Below, piece by piece: positions 38,481 through 46,008 of a stretch of DNA of 64,000 nucleotides. The DNA is taken from contig NZ_JAVDYG010000001.1 of assembly GCF_031458325.1 (NCBI RefSeq), positions 310,001 through 374,000 on the forward strand. Reading direction: 5' to 3'. The notes beneath the pieces were generated by a model. It saw nothing but the letters and a program-made list of their open reading frames with translations. It was not told where the DNA came from and did no database searches. Made by a program: the position numbers and the translations under genes. The stretch comes from Nocardioides marmoribigeumensis (GTDB taxonomy: Bacteria > Actinomycetota > Actinomycetes > Propionibacteriales > Nocardioidaceae). Numbering within the stretch: position 1 is the first letter of the stretch; each line of letters begins with the position of its first letter.

Positions 38481-38657
38481 ATGACCCGTCCGACCGTCCT
38501 GTTCGTGTGCGTCCACAACGCCGGCCGCTCGCAGATGGCCGCGGCCTCCCCCAAGGTGCTGGACGACCCCGCCGGCCAGGGCCTGGAGGCCGTGCGGCCG
38601 ATCCGGGACGAGATCCGGCGCCGCGTGGAGGACCTGGTCGCCTCCCTCGAGGGGTGA
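38481..38657 (+). pseudogene. arsC: Internally deleted arsenate reductase (arsC)
   Basis: A 58-residue frame that starts exactly like thioredoxin-dependent arsenate reductase (VLFVCVHNAGRSQMAA, the CX5R phosphatase loop) and after SPK continues directly with the usual C-terminal part (LDDPAGQGLEAVRPIRDEIR). About 75 residues in between are missing, including the redox cysteines that complete the catalytic relay. Start codon, GAGGAGACC ribosome site and frame are intact. The deletion is in frame, so a mini-protein may still be made, but arsenate reduction should be lost. It follows arsR by 76 bases and completes the arsenic cluster. Confidence 0.85.
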
Positions 38658-38697
38658 GCCCGGCCGGCCCCTTGCCCGGCACGACAGCATGGGGCGC

Positions 38698-39048
38698 ATG
38701 GACCAAGCACGCCGACGGCTCGAGTCCGAGCGTGAGCGCACGCTCGCGCACCTGGCGAGCCTGAGCAACGACTACGCGGGCGTCGTCGCCGCGTCCCGGG
38801 ACAGCAACGCCGACGACGAGCACGACCCGGAGGGCGCGACGATCGCCTTCGAGCGCTCGCAGATCGGCGCGCTGGTCCGCCAGGCGCAGCAGCGCCTCGA
38901 GGAGATCGTCGCCGCCGTCGACCGCGTCGAGGCCGGCACCTACGGCACCTGCGAGACGTGCGGCGGAGCGATCGGCGAGGCGAGGCTCGAGGTCCGGCCG
39001 ACCGCGGCGACCTGCATCCGGTGCGCCGAGGCCGCCACGCGGCGCTGA
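38698..39048 (+). CDS. DksA/TraR-type C4 zinc-finger protein
   Basis: A 116-residue protein with an N-terminal coiled coil (about 1-75, charged) and a C-terminal C4 zinc finger CETCGG-(18)-CIRC. In E. coli DksA such a protein inserts its coiled coil into the RNA polymerase secondary channel with ppGpp. The coiled-coil tip has DSNADDEHDPEGAT, acidic as in DksA relatives. The last 25 residues match the DksA/TraR signature (YGTCETCGGAIGEARLEVRP). An ATG at 38689 would add three residues; 38698 was taken because a CAGCAT hexamer lies seven bases before it. Its coding end merges into a tandem 10-bp repeat. Confidence 0.82.
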   Translation: MDQARRRLESERERTLAHLASLSNDYAGVVAASRDSNADDEHDPEGATIAFERSQIGALVRQAQQRLEEIVAAVDRVEAGTYGTCETCGGAIGEARLEVRPTAATCIRCAEAATRR

Positions 39049-39086
39049 CCCGCGCTGACCCGCGCCGACCCGCGCCGACCCGCGCC
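39042..39086. repeat. Tandem 10-bp repeat after the DksA-like gene
   Basis: About four and a half copies of GCGC(T/C)GACCC. The first copy contains the stop codon of the DksA-like gene. It lies between two convergent genes and is probably a slippage product. Confidence 0.85.
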
Positions 39087-39096
39087 AGGCTGGTGC

Positions 39097-39483
39097 TCAG
39101 GCCAGCGGTTCGAGCAACGGACCGAGCCGGCGCAGCTCCTCGACGTGGACCTCGGTGAGGTCGGTGAGGACGTCCTGGCCGTGCGCGGTCAGGGTCAGCT
39201 GCACGCGGCGTGCGTCCTCGGCGCTGCGCGTGCGCACGACCATCCCGAGCTGCTGGGTCCGGTCGACCAGCTCGGTCGCCGTGTGGTGGCGGACCAGGAG
39301 CGCCTCCGCCACCTCGCCGATCGTCGGCCCACCCTCGGTGCGGCTGCCGCGCACCGCGAGCAGGAGCTGGTGCTGGGCATGGGTGAGGCCGTGCTCCTCC
39401 GCGGCGCGACGGCTCCACTGGTCGAAGCGGCGCAACGCGACCCGGAAGGCGAGCAGTCGCTCGTACTGGGCGTCAGTGGGCAC
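39097..39483 (-). CDS. MarR-family transcriptional regulator
   Basis: A 128-residue winged-helix regulator. Helix-turn-helix: IGEVAEALLVRHHTATELVD at about 55-75, then the wing VRTRSAEDARRVQLTLTAHG. An N-terminal dimerisation helix and a C-terminal helix complete the MarR fold. Ligands are usually phenolic or organic stress compounds. The GTG at 39483 was preferred to the GTG at 39489 because it lies six bases after TAGGCT. It is divergent from the ClC channel gene, and a palindrome lies between them, so it very likely controls both. Confidence 0.85.
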   Translation of the reverse strand: MPTDAQYERLLAFRVALRRFDQWSRRAAEEHGLTHAQHQLLLAVRGSRTEGGPTIGEVAEALLVRHHTATELVDRTQQLGMVVRTRSAEDARRVQLTLTAHGQDVLTDLTEVHVEELRRLGPLLEPLA

Positions 39484-39496
39484 GGTCACAGCCTAA

Positions 39497-39515
39497 TATG
39501 TCGTGTCACGATATA
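39497..39515. promoter_or_regulatory. MarR-type operator
   Basis: TATGTCGTG-T-CACGATATA: 8 of 9 arm positions pair around a central base. It lies between the divergent MarR and ClC genes and overlaps the upstream side of the MarR -10. The size and spacing fit MarR-family sites. Confidence 0.65.
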
Positions 39516-39560
39516 TTTGGCGCCGCTCCTGCTCCCCCCGCTCCCCTCCGAAAGCGCACC

Positions 39561-41228
39561 GTGCCCGCCTCGTCCTCCACGCCCCCCGTCCGCGACGTCC
39601 GCCACCTCGGTGACTTCACCGTCACGCCCCGGATGATCCTCATCACCGCCCTCGCCCTGCCCATCGGTGCCGTCGCCGCGCTCGCGGCGTGGGCGCTGCT
39701 GCGGCTCATCGGGCTGATCACCAACGCCGTCTTCTACCAGCGCACGTCCTCCGAGCTGGTCGCGCCCGGCAACCACCACTCCCCCTGGCTCGTCCTGCTC
39801 GCCCCCGTCGCGGGCGGCCTCCTCATCGGCGTGATGGCCAGGTGGGGCTCGGAGAAGATCCGCGGCCACGGGATGCCGGAGGCGATCGAGGCGATCCTGC
39901 TGGGCGGCAGCAAGGTCCAGCCCCGCGTCGCCCTTCTCAAGCCCGTGTCGTCGGCGGTGGCCATCGGCACCGGCGGTCCGTTCGGGGCCGAGGGGCCGAT
40001 CATCATGACCGGAGGGGCGCTGGGGTCCCTCCTCGCCCAGCTGCTGCACCTCACCGCCGACGAGCGCAAGACCCTGCTCGTGGCGGGATCCGCGGCCGGC
40101 ATGGCCGCCACCTTCAACTCGCCCCTGGCGGCCCTGCTGCTCGCGGCCGAGCTGCTGCTCTTCGAGTGGCGGCCCCGCAGCCTCGTCCCGGTCTCCGCCG
40201 CTGTCGCGGTCGGCACCGTGATCCGCGGCCACCTCCTGGGCAGCGGTCCCGTCTTCCCCACGCACGGCGCCCTGCACCTGCACGACGTCGACTACCTGCT
40301 CTGCGTGGTCTCGGGCGTGGTGGCTGCCCTCCTCGCGGTGGTCGCCACCCTGCTGGTCTACGCCTCCGAGGACGCCTTCCACCGCCTGCCGATCCACTGG
40401 ATGTGGTGGCCGGCCCTGGGCGGCCTCGTCATCGGGCTCGGCGGCCTGGTCGTCCCCCAGGCCCTCGGCGTGGGCTACGACGTCATCGCCGCCGAGCTCA
40501 GCGGCGACATCGGGCTCGGTCTCGTGATCGGGATCCTGGTCGTCAAGACCCTGATCTGGTCGCTGTCGCTCGGGTCCGGCACCTCCGGCGGCGTGCTGGC
40601 GCCGATGTTCATGATCGGCGGCGCGCTCGGTGCGCTCGAGGCCCACGTCTTCCCCGACGTCGGCCCCGGCTTCTGGGCGCTGGTGGCCCTGGCCGGCGTG
40701 CTCGGCGGCGTCATGCGCTCGCCGGTGACCGGGGTCGTGTTCGCCCTGGAGCTGACCCACCGCTGGGACGCCCTGCTGCCGGTGATGATCGGCTCGCTCA
40801 CGGCGTACGGCGCCTCCACGCTCCTGCTCAAGCGCTCGGTCCTCACCGAGAAGATCGCGCGCCGCGGCTACCACCTGAGCCGGGAGTACGACGTGGACCC
40901 GCTGGAGATCCTGTTCGTCAGCGAGGTCATGTCCACCGACGAGGCCGAGGTCGCCGAGCACCTGGCGCTCGACGCCGTCCCCTCGGTGCACGAGGGCTCG
41001 CTGCACACCCACGGCGACCAGACGCTGCGCCAGGTCGCCGAGACCATGGCGGTGCACGAGGTCACCACGCTGCTGGTCACCGACCGCGACGACCCGAGCG
41101 TGGTCGTCGGTGTGGTCACGCTGCCCCAGCTGCTGGCAGCGCGTCGCCGCGACCAGCAGGAGGCACGCGAGCGGGAGCGCGTGCTCACGATCGTCGGGCC
41201 TAGGAGCCGAGGATCCGCCAAAGCGTGA
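39561..41228 (+). CDS. ClC-family chloride channel/transporter with CBS domain
   Basis: A 555-residue membrane protein of the ClC chloride channel/antiporter family with about 10 to 12 hydrophobic helices. The anion-binding motifs are GTGGPFGAEGPIIMTGG, whose Glu corresponds to the gating glutamate, and GSGTSGGVLAPMF. A CBS-type regulatory domain fills about 445-555 (EVMSTDEAEVAEHLALDAVP). It moves chloride, perhaps with protons, across the cell membrane. The GTG at 39561 was chosen because the only upstream ATG (39498) lies inside the MarR operator and lacks a ribosome site; the true start remains somewhat open. The last 29 bases overlap the end of a convergent small membrane-protein gene. 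Confidence 0.88.
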   Translation: MPASSSTPPVRDVRHLGDFTVTPRMILITALALPIGAVAALAAWALLRLIGLITNAVFYQRTSSELVAPGNHHSPWLVLLAPVAGGLLIGVMARWGSEKIRGHGMPEAIEAILLGGSKVQPRVALLKPVSSAVAIGTGGPFGAEGPIIMTGGALGSLLAQLLHLTADERKTLLVAGSAAGMAATFNSPLAALLLAAELLLFEWRPRSLVPVSAAVAVGTVIRGHLLGSGPVFPTHGALHLHDVDYLLCVVSGVVAALLAVVATLLVYASEDAFHRLPIHWMWWPALGGLVIGLGGLVVPQALGVGYDVIAAELSGDIGLGLVIGILVVKTLIWSLSLGSGTSGGVLAPMFMIGGALGALEAHVFPDVGPGFWALVALAGVLGGVMRSPVTGVVFALELTHRWDALLPVMIGSLTAYGASTLLLKRSVLTEKIARRGYHLSREYDVDPLEILFVSEVMSTDEAEVAEHLALDAVPSVHEGSLHTHGDQTLRQVAETMAVHEVTTLLVTDRDDPSVVVGVVTLPQLLAARRRDQQEARERERVLTIVGPRSRGSAKA

Positions 41229-41454
41229 GCACGACCGGCAGGAGCATCGCGGACAGCAGGACCCAGGCGGTCACGCGGTGCGCGCGCTTGGTGGGGTCGA
41301 GGGACGCGGCGAAGGTGATGAGGCCGGCGTCCCCGGTCCACCGGTCGATGCCCAGCCGGCGGTCCGCGAGCGGCATGCGGTTGGCGGGCAGGAAGTCCTC
41401 GGGCGTGAGGAGCTCGTAGGGTCCGTCGTCCGGCCCGTCCTGCAGGCGGTCCAT
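41200..41454 (-). CDS. Small membrane protein, unknown
   Basis: An 84-residue protein with a soluble N-terminus (LLTPEDFLPANRMPLADRRL) and one transmembrane helix near the C-terminus (VTAWVLLSAMLLPVVLTLW). I do not recognise a family. A TACCCT hexamer lies six bases before the ATG at 41454, the same leaderless layout seen elsewhere, which supports it as real. Its stop overlaps the ClC gene tail to tail by 29 bases. Confidence 0.6.
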   Translation of the reverse strand: MDRLQDGPDDGPYELLTPEDFLPANRMPLADRRLGIDRWTGDAGLITFAASLDPTKRAHRVTAWVLLSAMLLPVVLTLWRILGS

Positions 41455-41492
41455 GCGCCGAGGGTAACCCCGCAGCGGGCAGACTCTCGCGC

Positions 41493-41918
41493 ATGCCCAA
41501 CCTGTTCCTGCTGACCCTCAAGGTGCACCAGACGATCTACGAGCGCACCGGCGGCCTGCTCGGTCATCGGCTCCTCGGCAGGCCCACGCTCCTGCTGCAC
41601 ACGCGCGGCCGGCGGACCGGTCAGCCGCGCACCAGCGCGCTGCTCTACGCCAAGGACGGCGAGGACCTCCTCGTGGTCGCCTCCAACGGCGGGCACCACA
41701 AGCCCCCGGCCTGGCTGCTCAACCTCGAGGCCGACCCCGACGTGGTCGCCCAGATCGGCGTCCGGAGGCGCGAGGTCCGCGCCACTCCCCTACGGCCCGG
41801 ACACCCCGATTACGACCGGCTGTTCGCGATCTGCGACACCCTCAACAAGGGCACCTACGCGGCGTACCAGCGCAGGACCGACCGGCCCATCCCGGTCGTC
41901 GTGCTGTCCCCACGCTGA
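41493..41918 (+). CDS. F420-type deazaflavin-dependent nitroreductase family protein
   Basis: A 141-residue split-barrel protein of the Ddn/F420-dependent quinone reductase family. It carries the family features LLLHTRGRRTGQPRTSALLY and LLVVASNGGHHKPPAWLLNLEA, which bind the deazaflavin phosphate tail. Such enzymes use reduced F420 to reduce quinones, nitro compounds or other acceptors. F420 is common in Actinobacteria. The ATG at 41493 is divergent from the small membrane-protein gene by 38 bases. It ends before a short GC hairpin and the convergent acyl-CoA dehydrogenase. Confidence 0.88.
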   Translation: MPNLFLLTLKVHQTIYERTGGLLGHRLLGRPTLLLHTRGRRTGQPRTSALLYAKDGEDLLVVASNGGHHKPPAWLLNLEADPDVVAQIGVRRREVRATPLRPGHPDYDRLFAICDTLNKGTYAAYQRRTDRPIPVVVLSPR

Positions 41919-41941
41919 GCCGGCGCGGGAGCGCGGCTCCC

Positions 41942-41959
41942 CCGCCTCCGCCGAGGCGG
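41942..41959. terminator. GC hairpin between convergent genes
   Basis: CCGCCTC-CGCC-GAGGCGG, a perfect 7-bp stem 24 bases after the Ddn-like gene stop. No T run; probably a weak or bidirectional terminator. The rest of the 176-base gap shows no gene I can support. Confidence 0.4.
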
Positions 41960-42094
41960 TGGTGTACGACGCCCGCGCGGTCAGCGCGAGGTCGTCGGCT
42001 CGATGCAGGACGCGGACCACGTGCGCTTCATCCGGCACCACGTGATCCGGTCGTTGACGTTCCCCGGGTGACCGTCGGGCGACCGGCGCCCGGC

Positions 42095-43351
42095 TCAGTC
42101 CTTGTACTTCGAGAGCTCGAGCCGGGCGACCATCCCCAGGTGCACCTCGTCGGGACCGTCGGCCAGCCGCAGGGCGCGGGCCTGGGTCCACGCCCCGGCC
42201 AGGGGGAAGTCGTCGCTCAGCCCACCGCCGCCGTGCACCTGCATCGCGAAGTCGATGACCTCCTGGGCCATCCGGGGCACCGCGACCTTGATCTGGCTGA
42301 CCTGGCTCAGCGCGCCCCAGGGGCCCTGCGTGTCGAGCAGCCACGCGGCGTGCAGCACCAGGAGGCGCGCGGAGTCGATCGCGATGCGGGCCTGGGCGAC
42401 CCGCTCGCGGTTGCCGCCGAGGTTGATCAGCGGCTTGCCGAAGGCCGTACGGCGGGTGCCGCGCTCGCAGGCCAGCTCCAGCGCCCGCTCGGCCAGCCCG
42501 ATCAGCCGCATGCAGTGGTGGACGCGCCCCGGACCGAGCCGGCCCTGCGCGATCTCGAACGCCTGCCCCTCCCCGACCAGGACGTTGGCCCGCGGGACCC
42601 GGACGTCGGTGAACCGCAGCTCGCCGTGACCCAGCGGCTCGTCGTACCTCCCCATCGCCGGGAGGAGCCGGACGACCTCCACGCCGGGGGTGTCCCGCGG
42701 CACGAGCACCATCGTGTGCTGGTGGTGGCGGTCCGCGTCGGGGTCCTCCGAGCGGCCCATGAAGATGAAGACCTCGCAGTCGGGGTGTCCGGCGCCGGTG
42801 GTCCACCACTTGCGGCCGTTGACCACGACCTCGTCGCCGTCGACGACCGCGGTCGCCTGCATGTTGGTCGCGTCCGAGGAGGCCGCGTCGGGCTCGGTCA
42901 TCGCGAAGCCCGACCGGATCCGGCCGTCGAGCAGCGGGTCGAGCCAGCGGTCGCGCTGCTCCTGGGTGCCGTACTTCAGCAGCACCTCCATGTTGCCGGT
43001 GTCCGGGGCGTTGCAGTTGAACACCATCGGGGCGAGGAACGACCGGCCGGTCTGCTCGGCGACCGGGGCGTAGTCGGTGTTGCTCAGCCCGACGCCGCCG
43101 TCGGTGCCGTAGCGCTCGGCGTACTCCCCCTCGTGGCCGGCGGGCAGCCAGAGGTTCCACAGGCCCTGCTCGCGCGCCTTGGCCTGCAGCTCGCGCAGCA
43201 CCGGCGGGACCGCCCACGGGTCGCCGCCGGACTCCCGGGCCTCGGCGGCGAAGCGGTGCGCCTCCTCCTCGACGGGGGCGATCTCGGAGTCGATGAAGGT
43301 CCGGACGCGGTCGGCGAGGTCCTGGGCGCGGGGCGACGGGGCGAAGTCCAT
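42095..43351 (-). CDS. Acyl-CoA dehydrogenase
   Basis: A 418-residue FAD enzyme that introduces a trans-2 double bond into acyl-CoA, the first step of beta-oxidation. GFAMTEPDAASSDATNM (about 135-155) is the acyl-CoA dehydrogenase signature that contacts flavin. RRTAFGKPLINLGGN and VHGGGGLSDDFPLAGAW at about 375 are the C-terminal domain motifs. Length and N-terminus (MDFAPSPRAQDLADRVRTFI) match the ACAD10/11-like group common in Actinobacteria, which often act on branched or long acyl-CoA. The start is supported by TACGGT seven bases upstream. The LCP gene lies 25 bases beyond the start side and is unrelated. Confidence 0.9.
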   Translation of the reverse strand: MDFAPSPRAQDLADRVRTFIDSEIAPVEEEAHRFAAEARESGGDPWAVPPVLRELQAKAREQGLWNLWLPAGHEGEYAERYGTDGGVGLSNTDYAPVAEQTGRSFLAPMVFNCNAPDTGNMEVLLKYGTQEQRDRWLDPLLDGRIRSGFAMTEPDAASSDATNMQATAVVDGDEVVVNGRKWWTTGAGHPDCEVFIFMGRSEDPDADRHHQHTMVLVPRDTPGVEVVRLLPAMGRYDEPLGHGELRFTDVRVPRANVLVGEGQAFEIAQGRLGPGRVHHCMRLIGLAERALELACERGTRRTAFGKPLINLGGNRERVAQARIAIDSARLLVLHAAWLLDTQGPWGALSQVSQIKVAVPRMAQEVIDFAMQVHGGGGLSDDFPLAGAWTQARALRLADGPDEVHLGMVARLELSKYKD

Positions 43352-43376
43352 GCCTCGCACCGTAGTGGGGCACCGG

Positions 43377-44954
43377 TCAGTAGGGCTGGACGGCCGCCTC
43401 GGCGCGGGCAGGGTCGTACTGGCAGGAGTCGGCGACCCGGACCGCGGCGCCGTCCCCGTCACCGGGCTGGTCGGTCGGGGAGGGCTCGGTCGGGCTCGGC
43501 GACGTCGGGTCGGTCGGTGCGGGCGGCGGCTCGGTGGGTGCCGGACGGTCGGCCTTGGCGAGCGCCTTGCGGACCTTGTCGCGCATCCAGTCGAAGTCGG
43601 GGTCCCCGGAGAAGAACTCCTTGGAGCTGATGAACGCCACCGACCGGACGTCGGCGCCCTTGGCGCGCAGGGCGAGCTCGACGAACCCGGGCAGCAGGCG
43701 CGCGGGGATGTCGGTCTGCACGATCTCCTTGCCCGCCCTGGCCAGCGCCTGGTAGCGCCGCAGCAGCGTGACCGGGTCGGCCTCGTCGATCAGGTCCCCG
43801 ATCAGGCAGCGCTGGCGCAGCATGCGGGAGTAGTCGCTCGAGCCGTAGCGGCCGCGGGCGAACCACAGGGCGTGGTAGCCGTCGAGGTGCTGGTGGGGGC
43901 CGGGATGCAGCCACTCCTCGGGCGGGATGCCCGCGGACTGGTTGCCCTGCACGGCGACGTACTCGTTGATGTCGACGGTGACGCCGCCCATCGCCTCGAC
44001 CAGCTGCCGGAAGCCACCGAGGTTGACCAGCGCGTAGTAGTCGACCGGGATGCCCAGGCTGCCCTCGACCGCCTGCTTGATCGCGTCGGCGCCCTCGTTG
44101 GCCGAGCTGCCGAGCACGCCCGGGTGCAGCAGCGGGACCTGGCCGTAGATCGCGTTGAGCATCCAGTTGCCCTGGTCGCCCTCGCCGCGGAACCCGTCAG
44201 GGTAGAGGTCGTGCAGCGGGGAGTCCTCGGGGAACTGGGCGTTCATCAGGTTGCGCGGGAGGCTGAACATCGTGACGTTGCCGGTCGGGATGTCGGCGCG
44301 GACCAGCACCGCGGTGTCGGTGCGCACGCCCGTGCGGCCGGGGCCGTAGTCGCCACCCAGGAGCAGGACGCTGACGGTGTTGAGCCCGCCCCACGGGTCG
44401 GTGCGGGTGATCTCGTGCGGGAGCTCGGTGGTGGTGGCCGCCTTGTTGCCCTCGAACAGCGAGTGGACCAGGTCGGCCTGCACCGTCGCGTAGCGGATCG
44501 CCAGCGCGGGAGGGCCGGTGAGCGCGATGACCAGGACGAAGGCGACGAGGGCGCCGAAGAACGCGCGGACCCGCGTGCGCGGGTGGGGACGCACGGCGAG
44601 GTAGGTGAGCAGCAGGCTGACCGCCCAGACCAGCGTGACCCCCGCCCCGACGAGGGCGACCGTGGTGAGCGTGCCGGGGTCGAACGCCACGTCGAGCATC
44701 GGCCTCAGCCCGACCTGGACGTAGCCGTAGACCGCCAGGCCGATCGCAGCCAGGGTCGGGACCAGGAGCAGCAGACCGGACCAGCGACGCGCCCAGAGCA
44801 GGCCGGCGCCGGGGACGACCGCCCCCAGCAGGACCGGTCCGAGGGAGCGGGGCAGGCTGCGGGCGCGCTTCTTGCGATGGTCCGACGGGGGCGCGACGGG
44901 GATCGGTGTGCGGCCGTCCTCCGGCTGGGTCGGCCGCGCCTGCGTGGTGGTCAT
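43377..44954 (-). CDS. LytR-CpsA-Psr (LCP) family cell-wall glycopolymer transferase
   Basis: A 525-residue membrane protein. Residues 35-160 contain four hydrophobic segments. The extracellular LCP domain (about 195-435) has VSVLLLGGDYGPGRTGVRTD with the conserved Arg/Asp pairs, SLPRNLMNAQFP and WFARGRYGSSDYSRMLRQR, all of which bind polyprenyl-pyrophosphate substrates. LCP enzymes attach glycopolymers such as arabinogalactan or teichoic acid to peptidoglycan. The C-terminal 80 residues are a Pro/Thr/Ser-rich tail. The N-terminal four-helix form is unusual, since LCP proteins normally have one membrane segment. The ATG at 44954 follows GGGAGCACG. Confidence 0.9.
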   Translation of the reverse strand: MTTTQARPTQPEDGRTPIPVAPPSDHRKKRARSLPRSLGPVLLGAVVPGAGLLWARRWSGLLLLVPTLAAIGLAVYGYVQVGLRPMLDVAFDPGTLTTVALVGAGVTLVWAVSLLLTYLAVRPHPRTRVRAFFGALVAFVLVIALTGPPALAIRYATVQADLVHSLFEGNKAATTTELPHEITRTDPWGGLNTVSVLLLGGDYGPGRTGVRTDTAVLVRADIPTGNVTMFSLPRNLMNAQFPEDSPLHDLYPDGFRGEGDQGNWMLNAIYGQVPLLHPGVLGSSANEGADAIKQAVEGSLGIPVDYYALVNLGGFRQLVEAMGGVTVDINEYVAVQGNQSAGIPPEEWLHPGPHQHLDGYHALWFARGRYGSSDYSRMLRQRCLIGDLIDEADPVTLLRRYQALARAGKEIVQTDIPARLLPGFVELALRAKGADVRSVAFISSKEFFSGDPDFDWMRDKVRKALAKADRPAPTEPPPAPTDPTSPSPTEPSPTDQPGDGDGAAVRVADSCQYDPARAEAAVQPY

Positions 44955-45013
44955 CTCGTGCTCCCGTGGCCCCGGTGCCCTCCGCTCGTCGGGCCGCTCT
45001 CCACGCTACCGGT

Positions 45014-45832
45014 TCAGGTGCCCGAACCCGGCGTTTGACGGTCCCGGCGGGTGGTGGGCCGGACCAGCCCGGACTCGTACGCCGCCACCACGACCTGGGC
45101 GCGGTCGCGCAGCCCGAGCTTGCGCAGCACGCTCCCGACGTGGGTCTTGACCGTCCACTCGCTGATCACCAGCTCGGCGGCGATCTCGGCGTTGGAGCGA
45201 CCGCGCGCGATCTCGCGCACCACGTCGAGCTCGCGGGCGGTCAGCCCCGACAGGTGGCCGTGACCGCTCAGGTTGGCCGCCCTGCGGTGCTCGGCCTCCG
45301 CGAGGAGCGCGGCCGCCTCGTCGAGCCGGGCGGTCAGCTCGCGCACGTCGCCGGTGAGCGCGACGACCTCCTCGGTCCGTCGCCCCACCACGTGGCCGAC
45401 CACCCACGCCGCCCCGAACACGAGCAGCGCGAAGGCGAGGTCGGCCCCGTCCTCGCTGGTCACCGCGCTGCCGGCCACCACGGCCACGGCTCCCACGGCC
45501 GCCTGGGACGGCGTCGCGTGGGCACTGAGCGAGTAGGTCAGCACCAGCAGCGCCGCGAGCACGCTCAGCCCCTCGGTCGGCACGGTGAGCACGGCCTGCA
45601 GCGCCACCAGCGCGAAGGCCCCGACGGCCGCGGGCAGCGGCGCGGGCCGTCGTACGGCGAGCGCGAGCGTCACCGGCAGCGTGGTCAGCGCCAGGAGCAG
45701 GTGGGACCCGTCGCCCGATGCCGTGCCGGGCACGAGCCGGGGAGCCCAGATCTCCAGCTGAGCCGCGGTGCTCACGGCCACCGCGGCGACCAGGTCGACC
45801 GGGGTGGGCCGGAGACCGGTGAGCAGCCGCAT
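45014..45832 (-). CDS. Membrane-anchored LuxR-type transcriptional regulator
   Basis: A 272-residue protein. The N-terminal 155 residues form about five hydrophobic helices, resembling the membrane part of actinobacterial sensor kinases. A short coiled coil (about 160-195) leads directly to a LuxR/GerE helix-turn-helix: [45 protein letters not shown]. No kinase or receiver domain is present, so signal sensing and DNA binding are in one membrane protein. The start ATG lies six bases after TAGGGT. It is 59 bases beyond the LCP gene start on the same strand, and might regulate cell-envelope genes. The family is not named to my knowledge. Confidence 0.78.
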   Translation of the reverse strand: MRLLTGLRPTPVDLVAAVAVSTAAQLEIWAPRLVPGTASGDGSHLLLALTTLPVTLALAVRRPAPLPAAVGAFALVALQAVLTVPTEGLSVLAALLVLTYSLSAHATPSQAAVGAVAVVAGSAVTSEDGADLAFALLVFGAAWVVGHVVGRRTEEVVALTGDVRELTARLDEAAALLAEAEHRRAANLSGHGHLSGLTARELDVVREIARGRSNAEIAAELVISEWTVKTHVGSVLRKLGLRDRAQVVVAAYESGLVRPTTRRDRQTPGSGT

Positions 45833-46008
45833 GGCCGCACCCTAGGGCCGATCCCGCTCCGGCGAGCCTCACTCCGCAGAGCGATCGCGCAGGACCACTC
45901 CACGGAGCAATGCGTCCGGACGGGCCCGGGCCCGAGGCTCGGGGTCGTCACCGCCCTGCTGGCCCTGTCCGGTTGGGGTGCCGTCGGGCCGGCTCGTCGC
46001 TTCCCGGG

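Noticed and set aside
39042-39086. Replication or recombination repeat
   Set aside because: Only about four short copies between convergent genes; simple slippage explains them.
39498-39560. An upstream ATG start for the ClC gene
   Set aside because: The ATG lies within the MarR operator palindrome and has no ribosome site, so the GTG at 39561 was preferred, with some doubt.
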